From the NCBI GenBank assembly GCA_026874595.1, contig CM049318.1, forward strand, positions 38,587,956 through 38,651,955: a stretch of DNA of 64,000 nt, written 5' to 3'. The translations under genes and the position numbers were made by a program. Below the pieces are notes generated by a model. That model saw nothing but the letters and a program-made list of their open reading frames with translations. It was not told the DNA's origin and searched no databases. Numbering within the stretch: position 1 is the stretch's first letter; each line of letters opens with the position of its first letter. Shown piece by piece: positions 13,508-28,144 of this stretch. The stretch comes from Sipunculus nudus. Taxonomy: Eukaryota > Annelida > Sipuncula > Golfingiida > Sipunculidae.

Positions 13508-16287
13508 ATGCAGCATGTTCATGTTTCTTACATGTCCAGAGACCAGTGATGTTGTCGAGTGCACACAATCCGAGTCCGAGTGCAGGTCCCAGTCCTTGGA
13601 GTTCGAGCCAAAGTCCGCCTTTTTTGAGTCCGAGTCTGTTGGACCTCGAGTCCAAGTCCAAGTCCGAGACCAAAATGATTTTATTTAAATTCATATTTGA
13701 GATTATCATGTGTATTATGTATGTAAGTAATTGTACAAGGTTTTTACATAATAATACAGTTATAAAAATATTACACATAAAATGCGGAGACTGAGTTCAG
13801 TACAAAGTATAAACAAATTTTGGCATTAGTTCACGCACATAAGATTTTTTTTTGGGGTTTTCTAAATTGAATTGCAGACCTTATATGACAAAGTTTTCTA
13901 TTCCTGCTGGACTCGAGATGGACTCGGCCTAATTTCTGGAGTCCTGACTTCCGAGTCCGAGTACAAGTCCGAGCCCAAGACTCTCGAGTCCAAGCCCCGA
14001 GTCCCTGAAAAAGTGGCCTTGAGTCTGGACTCTCTTACATCACTATGAGATTCGTGAAGCATCTGCATGAAACGGAAGAAGTATTTAAAGTAGCCTCCTT
14101 TACAATAAAGAGAAAATGCAAAAGATAAATTAAGGGTATGTGCGCCCGCATGTGTTCATCAGTTTTGTGGTAATAGCAGCGAAGATGTCACTTTCACAAT
14201 TATTTAGAATGACCTCAGCCATAATTTATACTGAACACATCATTTTTTTAGTATATTATAAAAATATTTAATCTTATCCTGGGTTAGAATAATTATATAC
14301 TGCAAACATTATTTTCTAAATCTTTAAATTGGTTGTAATATATCATATATACTAACTTTTTACTAAGGCTGGCACATATTATAACATGCATGTATACATA
14401 AGCTTTCAGTAAAAGTTGCCCCAACCAAAGCCTATATTACTCATCACTCTACCCTTGAAGAAAAATTAACGCCACTTTCTACTTCATTTCTTTTAGCAAT
14501 AATCAGGAGGATGGATATGATCATTGCATGCAGTATAGGATTAATTTATAATAGTACATGCCCCCTCTTTCACCCATTTATCCTTCAGTGATGCATATCA
14601 AGTGGTATTACCAGAAATCACAACTCTCCTCGGGCGTCTACCTTTCACGGAATGACACTAGAGGGCGCCGACAAATAAATGGGGTATTACCGTCAATAAC
14701 ATATAAAATATATTAAAATACTGTAACATTCGCTCTCATTTACTTTGATAAATATTTTGTAACCCCCTTTTTAATATAAGGTGTACAATTAGCATCAAAC
14801 GCCCCGTTATATCATTCAACAAATGTCTATGGGATGAACAGAGCAATTCGCTAAAGGGCGAAACCCTTTGCCGGACCGCGGAGCTTAAAGTTTGAAAATG
14901 TTGTTAAAGATACGAATAACTGTGTTTGTGGGAATTAGTTACTTCATTTTAAACTTATATTTGAGATATAAAGCAATATCTTAAACTTGATTCACCACAT
15001 GCAATTTAACATGCATTTCATAAAACATTAAAATGAACCAAATTTATTTATATCCGGTATATCTATTTAAAGTAGAATCCTTTACAAGTCCATCTATAGA
15101 CACTACCGAACGCCACCACCTGAGCCATGGAGAGTTCATCCATTAGTTGTAATAACTATTTGTAAAATCCATGTAAAATAAATTAATTTTAAAGTTTAAA
15201 GTTCAGGCGTACGCTAATTGGTCCGACGGCTGTGGAACAACGGGTTTTAAGAAAGTAGCCCCATGCAAGATGTCATATATTGCTATCAGAATTCCCGTCT
15301 ATCCGTCTGTACAGAATATTCATGGTTTCAGTCCGTCAGTTCGTCCGTTGTGCCGTCCGTTACTCTACTAATGAACTCATTTAAGATGCAGTTGGGATAT
15401 ATAGCCTTGATTTTATGTTGGACAAATGGATTGTCGGACTAATGAATTATCGGACTATAGATCTGAGGCCTCATTTAACTGCATGATTATGCTTATTGTG
15501 TCAACTGTAAAGATTCTATAAGACGCATGTGTGTGGTCGTTTTAAACATATACAGTCAGCCGCAGGGAGGCTCCAAATTTTAAACACTCGCTTTTTCCTC
15601 GTTTTGCGGCTGGGGTTGGACCAGCGGTGCTTTGTGCTACTGAACTATATGTATAAACGAGACTTGGTGAGTTTTTAATGTTGGTGTATGGCTGAGGATT
15701 TGTATTACCTCGGCCCGGGCACGGCAGACGTATATCTCGACGTGATACGGTAAACTTGTCTTCATTACGTACTTCGATAGTCAGACAGACCACGAAGGTC
15801 TAAAAGAAACTTGTTTGTGTGTTTGGTAAATCTGATATGGCAGCTTCAAACCCAGCCACATGCACTTTCCTGTACAGACAAGCAGATATCTCACTTTAAT
15901 TTGTACCGTGTATAAAACATATAAGCCGTATATAAAATGGTTACGGCATTGGACTGAGCGAGCTCAGCGTGCCGGGTTCGATCCCCACTACAGAATTGAA
16001 CTCCTGATTAAAGCATACGCAGAAATCGGTACCCGATAGTTTCATTTATATTATTTAACCATGATTAATGGATATTTCCACGTCCTGTGGATTTAGGAAA
16101 AATGAAACCTGAAAGTAACAAGGTTTAGCGATAAAGTATCACTTCCGTCATATGCATTCAATCATCTTCAGTCAGCTGACAGTGCCACCTGCACGACCCG
16201 CATGGAAGACTACCGGTATATCATTAAAAAAAATAGGTAAACGGCGCACGGTATGTGCCCATGCATAACTATTTATGTTTCTTCAAC

Positions 16288-16374
<87 letters not shown>

Positions 16375-16400
16375 TATATATATGTATGAAAGCCCTGCAT

Positions 16401-16470
<70 letters not shown>

Positions 16471-17737
16471 ACAGGGCTTTCAGGAACGCTAGGGTAAGCG
16501 TCTCCGACGCTCGAAAGCTATCTCGGACGCTCGATTATGGAGGTCCGAAGTCCAACTGGACGCGTGACATTTCTGGCTGTTGGACCGAGACCGCGGGAAG
16601 TAAACACTGTGTTGACATCTAACCCTTACAATTCAATCTTGTACAGTAATCACACAATATCTAATCTTAAAATTATTAAACGATTACGTTTAATAAAAAA
16701 ATAATTCAATTTCACAAAATTCTATAAAAATATGCACGTGGATTACCTCTTGTTGGAAAGCTCGGCTTGATCAGCCCGCGGGCAAAACCGCCAAATAGTG
16801 CCCGTGATCATTGGCTCGCTTTTGATAGGGATCAATCAATATATCATTATGTTTTCTAGTTTGAGTTAATGTTGTCATTATGTTGGCTATCATCAGTTAT
16901 TTGGTTTCTTTTTAGCCAGTTATCAATTCAAATTGAAGGGCTGCTATAATTAAATCACCGGGACCTGTTTTATTGATTGCAACTATAACATATAGATGCA
17001 TCAATCTTTATAATAAAATCACATTTGGAAACTCTTTTGAACCAGGTATTCCTCATGCGGTCATGGCGATTAATTATTCTCTGTATGAATATATGATGTA
17101 CAGTTTAAACATCTTTTAGTAAACGTGAATTCATAGGTCGTGATTGTATTTTCGGTACAAATATAAGATACGCAAATATTAAAAAAATATATTTGAGATT
17201 TTTATGAACTGGAAAATCTTAGGCCTTGGTTTTATATATATATATATATATATTCAGTAGAAATGAAAATATAGTCGTAGGACAAACTTCTCTACGTTGT
17301 GGGTGGGTTGGTACAAACCACATGTCAAGCGTGCAGGCAGTGGGAAGTATAGAAAGATATATGACGTTAAAAAGTAACAAGTGCTCAGCGAACCTTAGCA
17401 GGCTATAGAGAAAGACACAGCAATACATGTTTTGGTCCTGGTTTCGTTGCTGTGACGCCGGGTTTGGGCGTCTGGCGCGACTCGTGGCGCCAAACCTCAG
17501 AAACAACGCCCGAAGCTTTTATTGTAGCGTGCAGTGACGCATGACGTAATGAGCTGATTGTGACACGGTATCACTTCAGATAAGGACGTTCGACGACTTC
17601 ACATTTGATTGATGGGTTAACGAGCGCTGTGCTGTCTCAATGTACACTCTTTCAAAATATAATTAGAAATTTCAGGTGTTCCTGTTTTTAGGTGTATGGC
17701 TGACAAATACGAAAAAATGCTAACACATTCACATGCA

Positions 17738-17794
<57 letters not shown>

Positions 17795-17850
17795 TAATAT
17801 ATTAAATATTTAATTTAATATATAGTTATATCGTTATATGTACACACACC

Positions 17851-17890
<40 letters not shown>

Positions 17891-20800
17891 ACTTATATAA
17901 CAATAGAATCATTCAATGTGAATATATATGGTGTATATATGGTACGGAGTGGAACTAGGAAAATACCCCGCAGGACACTTACGAGCGTGAAAACCGTGTA
18001 TATGTATACATATGTATACCCGACACCCGACTGTTCCGACTGATTATTCGTTATGCAACCGTCGAGCCAATAAGCTGTCGGACTATATATATATAGGCCC
18101 GTCCATTCGCCCATCACACTAGTTAGCCCACATTACCTCAAGAATCGTCAGCGATATTGTGACGATATTTTGTGGGACTAAGTTGCTTTTCGAACTGATG
18201 GGCTGCCGGATTTAGGCCCCAGATCGCGAAAACCGATAACCCTGCATGTGTATTGGTTAATCAGATATTGTTCTGCAGTTTCCGGAAAGTTAGTAAGCAC
18301 ATGAAGAAAAAAGAAGAAACTTATACTTTTTCCCCACAAAAGAGACACCTTTGTCTCTATGATAAAGATTTCGCTAACCCTTTCCATGCAGAAGCGGATC
18401 TGGGGGTTTGGGGTGGGTCGAGGAGGTCCGGACCCGAACCTTTATCAGCCACCGGAAACTTTTTGAAGGGTTTCAGACCAATATTTGCAGTTGGGACCCC
18501 CTTTCTGGACCTTGGGGCATTTTATTTGGGTTAGTCATTCGCCGTGTCCTTCATTCATTTTGTAACATCACTGGTATACTAGTATATATTATAGAAGTAC
18601 AACATGCAGTCCTAAGAATTTGAGAAACGACATTGAATTTCTTACATTTGATCAGAATTCAAAAAAGATTAGACAATGGCAGACTAGCTTTGATATACGG
18701 CAGAGTTGATAAATATATACATTCATGGCAGGTTGTGAGGTAGTGACCGAAACAAGTACCAAGTGCTTTTTCCTTAAATCTTGGCATTGACATTCTCCTT
18801 GAGGCAAACATTTTTACCCTGTCAAATATTTATTTTTGGTTTAATCTTATCTTAAGGCGGGTAAAATAGGCTCACATCGCCGGTAACAGTTGGTTCCTTA
18901 ACGAGCTCACACATCTTTAGAGTCGTTTTTGCAAGTTTTGTTTCGTCGGGCGGAGAACACACGATAAGAGGTAGTGACAGCTCAATGAATACAACTCTAA
19001 CAGTCTCAAGTACCCCTGACTCTCACGTACCCACTCTTGTAGGGAGGTCATTTCAATTGCTTCTGGCAACTTTGTAAGTGTCGCCATATTATCTAAATAA
19101 ATAAACTCGACAGTTAAACGGAGTTTCGTGTTTCACGTTATCGGGAAGACGGAGAAATTAACCCACTAAATGTAAACAATGCTTATACTGTCGAATGGTA
19201 AAATGCATAAAACTATACAAACATATATAAATATTTCCAATCGGCAAAAGGCACAAGGGACACAAACATGTATAAATACGTTCTTTACAGGGGAATGTTA
19301 TATAATGCAGGCTATGCCTTTTATAATGTATAACCTTCGCGCAAACCCAAACTCCCGTGAGAGGGGAGACGGCTCCTGTCGTCTGCTAACATGTTTATGT
19401 CTAGTATTAGTCCCACACGAAATGCTTGACTCTTGTTTGACAAGAGATTAAAACTGTGGCCCGAGTACTCCAGATATCAGTCTGCACAATGGCGCCATGC
19501 CCCCTAGCCGGGGGACCAGTCGCAAAACTTTATGGACGCCATGCCTGGCATGCGCTTTGGTATTACCACTCCCTAATGTCAGGGGATTTTTTTCGCGCAC
19601 CGGTCCCTCGCGGCATGAAATAATCACTCGCAATGATGGCGGTACTTCGCCTAGAAATCTGCAAGTCAACAGGCCATTACGAAATATTGTACGCGGCCGC
19701 CAGAAAGGTTTCTTCACTTGTTGATGGATCTTTTAGCGGTCAACTCATTTTGTCCACTCTGTCACTGCTGGATATCTATATTCTGACCAAATGTCCCAAA
19801 GGAATATTTCAGACATTCTTTATTATTGTGCGTACGTAGCCATCATAACTACACTATTTCCCCCTAAATGGTCTGTTCTTGAAACACGGAAACATGATAG
19901 TTTACAATGCAAGAAAATGTAGACGATGTTCAACAGTATTGGGTTAAAGTGTATCATTATTCTACAAGGTATATAAAGGTTCGGCCTATTGTATAGTAAG
20001 GGCAGGTTCTCATTTTACTTTTTACAGTGCTTACGTACCCTTAAAGATCATCAACTCATTAATATGGAAACGTGACGTTTAAGTACTTATATTGATCATT
20101 GATTTTTAGGAATTATTTATGAGGTTAAAAAAAGTTTACCACTTAATTATTTTTTTTTAAATTCTTCCATCGGATGTTTATTTAACTTTTCTGTTTGACA
20201 TGCATATTGCAGAATATAAAGTTCACATATACAATCACAATAAAGGAATGGAATTTTCCTAAATAATGACGAATGACGTCATTCAAGAATATTCTACTGT
20301 GAAGGCCTACATGAAATATTATACTTCATTTCTTTTTTTTTGGCTCTTCGGGCTTTATTTGTTTATAAAGTTAACAAGGTTATAACATCATATAAATTAT
20401 ATGAATATGTACCGATGGACAAAATTTTCAACATTGGCCCAAATATAACAACTTGGCACTGGTATACACTCGCTTTCTTAATGTATCGTTCAAATCATGA
20501 AATCATTCGATTTCAACCTAGACGTACGTAAGATAAAAAGTACATTATCCCGTATTCTGAAACATACCTCCTATACAAAATCACAAATGTCTTTACAAAT
20601 GTCTGGTCATCTCCATCTTCACTTATCATACAACGCCCTCTTTTGGGCATATTCTAACATAGAACGATATTACACTTGCGGAACTTTGTGTTCTTTGCAT
20701 GTCTACCTTAATGCTGTTCTACCTTGGATGATTTTAAGTTACTGTTTAAGCGTATGCAGTAACTGTTCGGGTGTTTGTTTGAAATTTTCTTCATTCGATT

Positions 20801-23800
20801 TGAGCGTATCGTATATTCAAGTGCTATCTCTGTAAAACAAGATGATGATTTAAGTATATATCTTAATATTTAAGTGTTATCTTTATAATTAAGGTTTTCG
20901 AATTAAGCGCTTCTTACTCAATTAAATGCTGTCTTGGATATTTTAAGGTGTATGAATTAAGCGTATATTTATATACAAGTGCGATCTTTACTAATTTTAG
21001 GTTTTGGAATTAGGCGTTTCTAAATATTTAAGCTTTAGAAGTAAAGGCAGGTTAAAGTTGAAGCTCTGTTTCAAACCGACTTTTTTCCATGATTGTTCCG
21101 ACATATCATCACTTTCTTATATTATACGACTCCATCCGTGTACGTTTCATAATTGTAAATGCCTGCTAAGTGGCATGATATCACGGCTACAGTGTAGTTT
21201 ATATATAGTGAACGCCTCCTGCGTACGTACGATTGTCTTGTGCATGCTAGACATTTTCTGGTACTTAGGTTAGACGATTTTGAACTGATTCCCAGTCATA
21301 CATGGCGCCCGGGAACTTACAATTTGATCCGCCATAGACAGGCAATTTTTTAGCCCCCAGCGGTGTATAGGAAAACACTTTTGCCTTCCAGGCACGTCGG
21401 CATCTCGACAGCCCACTGCCATCGATACCGGCATATAATGCAGGGCCACGAGTGTTTCCAGCATTCTTATCCTGAGCGCTGCTGCGGGAAGACGGGCTCT
21501 GTTTAGTACATCTTTCCTCTTCCACGCCCACGCTGGATAAATGCCCGTCATCTTTATGAGTTTCTCAAGACACTGATTTATATGTGAATCGAGACTTCCG
21601 TCAGAGAGCGCAAACCTCTGCCTGTTGTCGTACATTTATCTTGCCTCAATCATTTTAGTCTTAATACTTTGTTTTAGTACCAAAATCCTTCACATGAGCC
21701 AATTCATGATGTACACATGTACAGACTGAAAAAAATATTAAATCTAAACATTGTGGTGATGTTACATTCATAATCATTCAACTTATCCACTGCTGGCAAT
21801 TGTCGTCTTTGCTAGGTATACGTGGTCGCCAGGGCACATGGTACATGACCACTAAATACGATCTTTGAGGGGGTATTTCTGGTTTGAATATGAAGAAGCA
21901 TGGACGAAACTTCACAATACCCTTCTCTGATTCTTGACCTACCGCCAATTTGCAAACGGTGGGTGAAAGAAAAGACTTACAATAAATGTAACCCGACCAT
22001 TACATCAAACCTTGGTTATCTTGATAACCTTGGCCCGGTTCAATTTAACACAAAATGACCCTTTCCTTTCCGAAAAAATGATTGTTTATATCTTCGTCAC
22101 ATGTATTCAAACACATAGAACGACAGAACGACAGGAATGAAAAAATATCCTGCGCCCATCCTCGCTTTTTCTGGTTATTTAGTAGATGTTTTAAAACCAC
22201 GCAAGGCACTGTCACTGTCTTCTTTGGTGGTGGGACTTGTTCTGCTTTCGGGCTTATATGAAAAATCACTAATTTAGTGAAAATATGCCCATAGAGCATT
22301 TATCTAATTGGCGATCATCCAGGTAGCAGTGTTTACTGGAAGACCATTCAGAGTGCCATCATGTCTCGGACATTCGTCTATAGAGCCTCCGCCTAACGAA
22401 CACTCGGCTACAAAACATTCGTTTAAAATGAACGATCGTCCACAGAGCATTAAACCTAATCAGCATTTGTCCATAGGGACATTCACCTAGACGGTATTTG
22501 TCTTTTGGGAAATTGTTAAGGGATAATAAAACCCGTCCATAAAGTGTTTGTCTAGGGGGCCTTGGGATTATTAATATTCAAGACGTTTATCTGACGGACA
22601 TCGTTTTGCAATGATTGTTATGAATGGCCTTAAGGGTACTCCTGTCTTTAAAGTTTACGTATGCAGGTACATAGGTGTGCCAATTATTGAGATAGGTACC
22701 AGTTTTGGCCTTTTTGGAATAAAGTTCTGAAAAGAAACTGACAAGTATATTCATGTATACTAACCTATAGCCTGGCACTATAGCCTAGTGCACAAACCTC
22801 TGTAGCGTCATATCGACCCTCTGGCATTACGACCAGATTACTGGCGCCAGAGTGTCTTTACATCTAAGTCTGAGGAACGCATTATAAGGCCTTATGAAGA
22901 TGCAAATATTTTTGTCATTTCTGACAACGCTTCATGGCCTGCAGGTACACTGTCAATCAACAAAAACCAGACCAATCGTTAGCATTGTTTGTGTACTTTC
23001 TATTAATTCCAAACATGAGCGAAAAAAAGTTCCGTTTAACCCAGCACATTGGTAAACAACTCGGCATGTTTGTTGAATTTATGAGCATTGCTCGCATGGG
23101 TAACAGGACGCAGGCAGCTTGCAGGCGATACAGGAAAAGACCCGTGTCCATGGAGACGGTGTTTCAGTTTGGGTTGTGAGCTCACATGTATACTATTGTG
23201 TTAATGTATCATACTTAGCATAATATTAAATATTTGGGCCGTTTACTACAATATGAATGCAACTGATAAAAGACTACTGCAATACATTCGTCGATATTAC
23301 TTATATCACGACTCGAGTAGGCTTACCAGCATAGTTTTCCGATTGCCTACTAAGTCGGGTTGTCACGGCTAATACCTCTGCAGATGATACACAATCAGTT
23401 TCCGCGTCAACATGTAATGGACAGTACTGCCACAGGATTTAATGGGAAAAAGTATAAAATCTTACAAAAAACAGGTATAACATTTTCTAGAAAAGTATAA
23501 AAAGGTAAAAAATTAATGGCAAAAAATCGCAACATGCGATAATTCTAAACAAGCTTAAGGTATGAAAGTATATATATATTTAAGTACTCCATATATCCAG
23601 TGATTTTATAAAAAAATGATAAGACTGCAGAAAAAAAAGTGATTGTCAATATAAAGTGCCACTAAGCCGCTGAATGATTCAGGCCTGCTATATACCATGC
23701 AGAAAACATTACTTTCGGGTTGCCCACCGTTTATTTTAAGAATTTGCTTAAAAAATCATATACTGACCGCTCGAACTTCGAGTGATTGACAATCTTCACA

Positions 23801-26800
23801 GTTTTCATTTTTTCTCAGGTCTTGGTTTTACACATCTAATATTTTATACATCCATAAAATGTGTATATACCGTCCCTTAGCGCAGGGAATAAAGAAAACT
23901 CTATCATATCTGAATTTCCTACATACTTTTTAACATTTGCATGGCCGGTGTATCAGATTGGTTTTTCGTTTACTTGTAAATTTTCCATCTCCCACGATCG
24001 ACTCGTTTTTCTGCCACGTTTTCGCTTGTTTTTCTGCTGAAATATCGGATGCCGGGTAGCTTGCTGTCCTTTCTTCATAAATACTCATAAATACTAATCA
24101 AAGTAAGTTTAAATTTCCAGAAACTCCAAGTTCAGACGATGCTGCGGGCAAGATCTGACATGAATCAGAGTTATACTTCTAGGTCAGTGGTCACATTCAA
24201 TTTACCAGCAGTGTACATTTGTATATGTCTCTGATATTGTATATATACAATGAGAGCAACATCTCCAATACCTCGATTTGTCTTGCGATAAAATATTATG
24301 TTGTGTTTGTCTCCCCTTGACGAGTGGGTTCCTCTGATAAAAGGGCAGCCAGAATAATTTTCTTGAGTTGGTATGTATGAAATACCGAAAAAAAACTCAC
24401 AAGGCTGAGATATCTTGATTTTTACCAAGGTTTTTAGCTCAGCTGACTGTAAGTCAACTGAGGTATAGGAATGGCGCTTTGTCCGTCGCCCGTCCGGGCG
24501 TCCGGCCGTCCCTTAGCAGGGCACAAATCGTAACTGCTAGTCCTAGGAACTTTTAAATAAATATGCAGGTAGGTCAATAAAAAATCTCTTTGGAAACCCG
24601 AAATAAGGTCACTGTGACCTAAATCCTCCGAGCTATGGGGCTTAAAAGTACCCCAGAATAATAAAAAAAAATTGATACAAACCTCTAATATGTTGATAAT
24701 TAATGTATGGATTGTCATGAATCTTGCCTTATATATTGACCATGGCTAGTTTTGTCAGTTCCTGAAAAGTGGTGGCGCCACCTGTATTTTTTCTTATTTT
24801 AACCAATATTTTTCTATTTTTTAAATAATAAAATGACAACAATCATGTCAGTTTATCAGCTAGGATTACATCTTGTGTCCCAAAACCGGGTGTGTTTATC
24901 GATCACAAGTGGATGCCCTATAGTTATCACCCTGTCTGTCTGGCTGTTTGTCTGTTTGTCTGTTTGTCCATCCGTCCATCCACACAAATTAGTTTCCTGA
25001 TGATAACTCCAGGTTGGGCTGACACATGGATTTCATATGGCCCACCACTAAAGCAAGAACCTAAATGATATTGGGGTCATGAGGCCAAAGGTCAAGGTCA
25101 CAGGACTCACTTGTTTAACTAGATGTGTCGGTACGACACGAATGCCCCCGCCTGGGGCAAATTAGAAACATTTGTAAAATTTTGAAAAATGTTTTCAAGT
25201 TCAGGAGGTGTCGTATGGTCAAAAGTAGGTCAACAAGGGCAAAATGCAAACTCGATCTGTAACGGGTCATTATCAAGCAACACACCAAACATCATGCCAG
25301 TATATGCAGGCATTGTGAAAAAAGTGCATTTTCCATAAAAATTTCTGTCTTTCATGAAATTTTCTGTGTTTAGGAGCCGTAAAACAATCAAAAGTAGGTC
25401 AACCGGGACGAAACGCGAGCTCAATCTGTAACTGGTCATTATCTGCCTACACCCCAAAAATCAGGCCAATATCTGCAGGCATTTCGAAAAAAAGTCCGTA
25501 CATGTGTATTTGTCATGAAAATTTCTATTTTTCATGAAATTTTCTAACTTTAGGAGCCGTAAAACCGTCATAAGTAGGTCAACTGGGACGAAACGCGAAC
25601 TCGATCTGTAACTGGTCAATATCTGCCCACACACCAAAAATCACGCCAATATCTGCTGGCATTGCGAAAAAAAGTCCGTACATGTGTATTTGTCATGAAA
25701 ATTTAATATTTTTCATAAAATTTTCTAAGTTTAGGAGCCGTAAAACGGTCAAAAGTAGGTCAACCGGTACGAAACGCGAACTCGATCTGTAACTGATCTA
25801 TATCTGCCCACACCCCAAAAATCAGGCCAATATCTGCAGGCATTGCGAAAAAAAGTCCGTACATGTGTATTTGTCATGAAAATTTCTATTTTTCATGAAA
25901 TTTTCTAAGTTTAGGAGCCGTAAAACAATCAAAAGTAGGTCAACTGGGACAAAACGCGGACTCGATCTGTAACTGGTCATTATCTGCCTACACACCAAAA
26001 ATCAGGCCAATATTTGCAGGCATGCGAAAAAAAAAGTCCGTACATGTGTATTTTTAATGAAAATTTCTATTTTTCATGAAATTTTCTAAGTTTAGGAGCC
26101 GTAAAACAGTCAAAAGTAGGTCAACTGGGACAAAACGCGAGCTCGATCTGTAACTGGTCATTATCTGCCTACATCCCAAAAATCAGGCCAATATCTGCAG
26201 GCATTTCGAAAAAAAGTCCGTACATGTGTATTTGTCATGAAAATTTCTATTTTTCATGAAATTTTCTAAGTTTAGGAGCCGTAAAACAATCAAAAGTAGG
26301 TCAACTGGGACATAACGCGGACTCGATCTGTAACTGGTCATTATCTGCCTACACACCAAAAATCAGGCCAATATTTGCAGGCATGCGAAAAAAAGTCCGT
26401 ACATGTGTATTTTTAATGAAAATTTCTATTTTTCATGAAATTTTCTAAGTTTAGGAGCCGTAAAACAGTCAAAAGTAGGTCAACTGGGACAAAACGCGAG
26501 CTCGATCTGTAACTGGTCATTATCTGCCTACATCCCAAAAATCAGGCCAATATCTGCAGGCATTTCGAAAAAAAAGTCCGTACATGTGTATTTGTCATGA
26601 AAATTTCTATTTTTCATGAAATTTTCTAAGTTTAGGAGCCGTAAAACAGTCAAAAGTAGGTCAACTGGGACAAAACGCGAGCTCGATCTGTAACTGGTCA
26701 TTATCTGCCTACATCCCAAAAATCAGGCCAATATCTGCAGGCATTTCGAAAAAAAGTCCGTACATGTGTATTTGTCATGAAAATTTCTATTTTTCATGAA

Positions 26801-28082
26801 ATTTTCTAAGTTTAGGAGCCGTAAAACAATCAAAAGTAGGTCAACTGGGACATAACGCGGACTCGATCTGTAACTGGTCATTATCTGCCTACACACCAAA
26901 AATCAGGCCAATATTTGCAGGCATGCGAAAAAAAGTCCGTACATGTGTATTTTTAATGAAAATTTCTATTTTTCATGAAATTTTCTAAGTTTAGGAGCCG
27001 TAAAACAGTCAAAAGTAGGTCAACTGGGACAAAACGCGAGCTCGATCTGTAACTGGTCATTATCTGCCTACATCCCAAAAATCAGGCCAATATCTGCAGG
27101 CATTTCGAAAAAAAAGTCCGTACATGTGTATTTGTCATGAAAATTTCTATTTTTCATGAAATTTTCTAAGTTTAGGAGCCGTAAAACCGTCAAAAGTAGG
27201 TCAACCGGGACGAAAGTCATTTGGTTAAGGTCACAGGACTGTTATTCTGAAATAAAAAAAAAATAAGTCCTTATAGACAAATTCAGCTGAGCGTCAAGAC
27301 CCAAGGGTCCCTAGTTTTACAAGTTATACGTGGGTTCTGCAGGGCTCATTTTGTATCCCTGTTTTTCCTGGAAAATCTTTTTGGTTTCAACATATACATA
27401 TTGTTCCTTCAGGAGCCAGCAACTGAATATGGTTAAATGATGATTATATAGTAATTAATGAAGAAAGTTAAAGAAACTAATTATGTGGAGAAATACGTCC
27501 TTCATGTCATATTTTAATTTAACACATCGCACCAGTATTGCAAACCGTACCTCATATTATAATTCGAGGATTCGCTGAAAACTTTGCCCATACACGTCCT
27601 CTTGGCTGTCACCTTAATTCGCAAATAGATTCTCGAATGGAGACTGTCATCGGAGTACTTTTGTGTCGCGTCTTATCGAACCATGGCAGGTCTATATCTC
27701 CCAGTTTCTCGAAACCACTCATGGGGGCTAGCATTTTGCTTAAACACTAAAACTCGGATGTCAAATGTTGAAATCATGGGTATACCGCTAGTTATAATCA
27801 ACGATCAAACTGTTGATGTATTGAATACTGTGTTACGGGTGTCGTAGAACGGATTTATATTTCGGATGATTGAACTGATCGCTTAAGACCACGGCACACC
27901 TATCCCTATTTTCCATCCACACCGCTTCCGTAATTACTTGTCCGTCATCCGTCGTTTCTGTCCACAACTATTTCTCAATAATTTCCTTTTGCGTCCGATA
28001 CTATTATTCAAACATGCTAAATCATTATGCCCCTGCCAAGACGTATGTTAATTGATTTGTCTGGAGCTATAAATAGATGTGG

Positions 28083-28144
<62 letters not shown>

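Noticed and set aside
13344-13794. Open frames of 80-140 codons on both strands
   Set aside because: They are translations of the TA array (repeated Tyr-Ile) and of the GAGTCC hexamers of a MITE; no protein-like composition outside these.
16253-16622. Frames of 72 and 115 codons
   Set aside because: Ser-Leu and Tyr-Ile dipeptides from CT and TA microsatellites.
25192-27205. CRISPR-like array
   Set aside because: Units are 180 bp with no unique spacers, and the genome is eukaryotic; this is a satellite.
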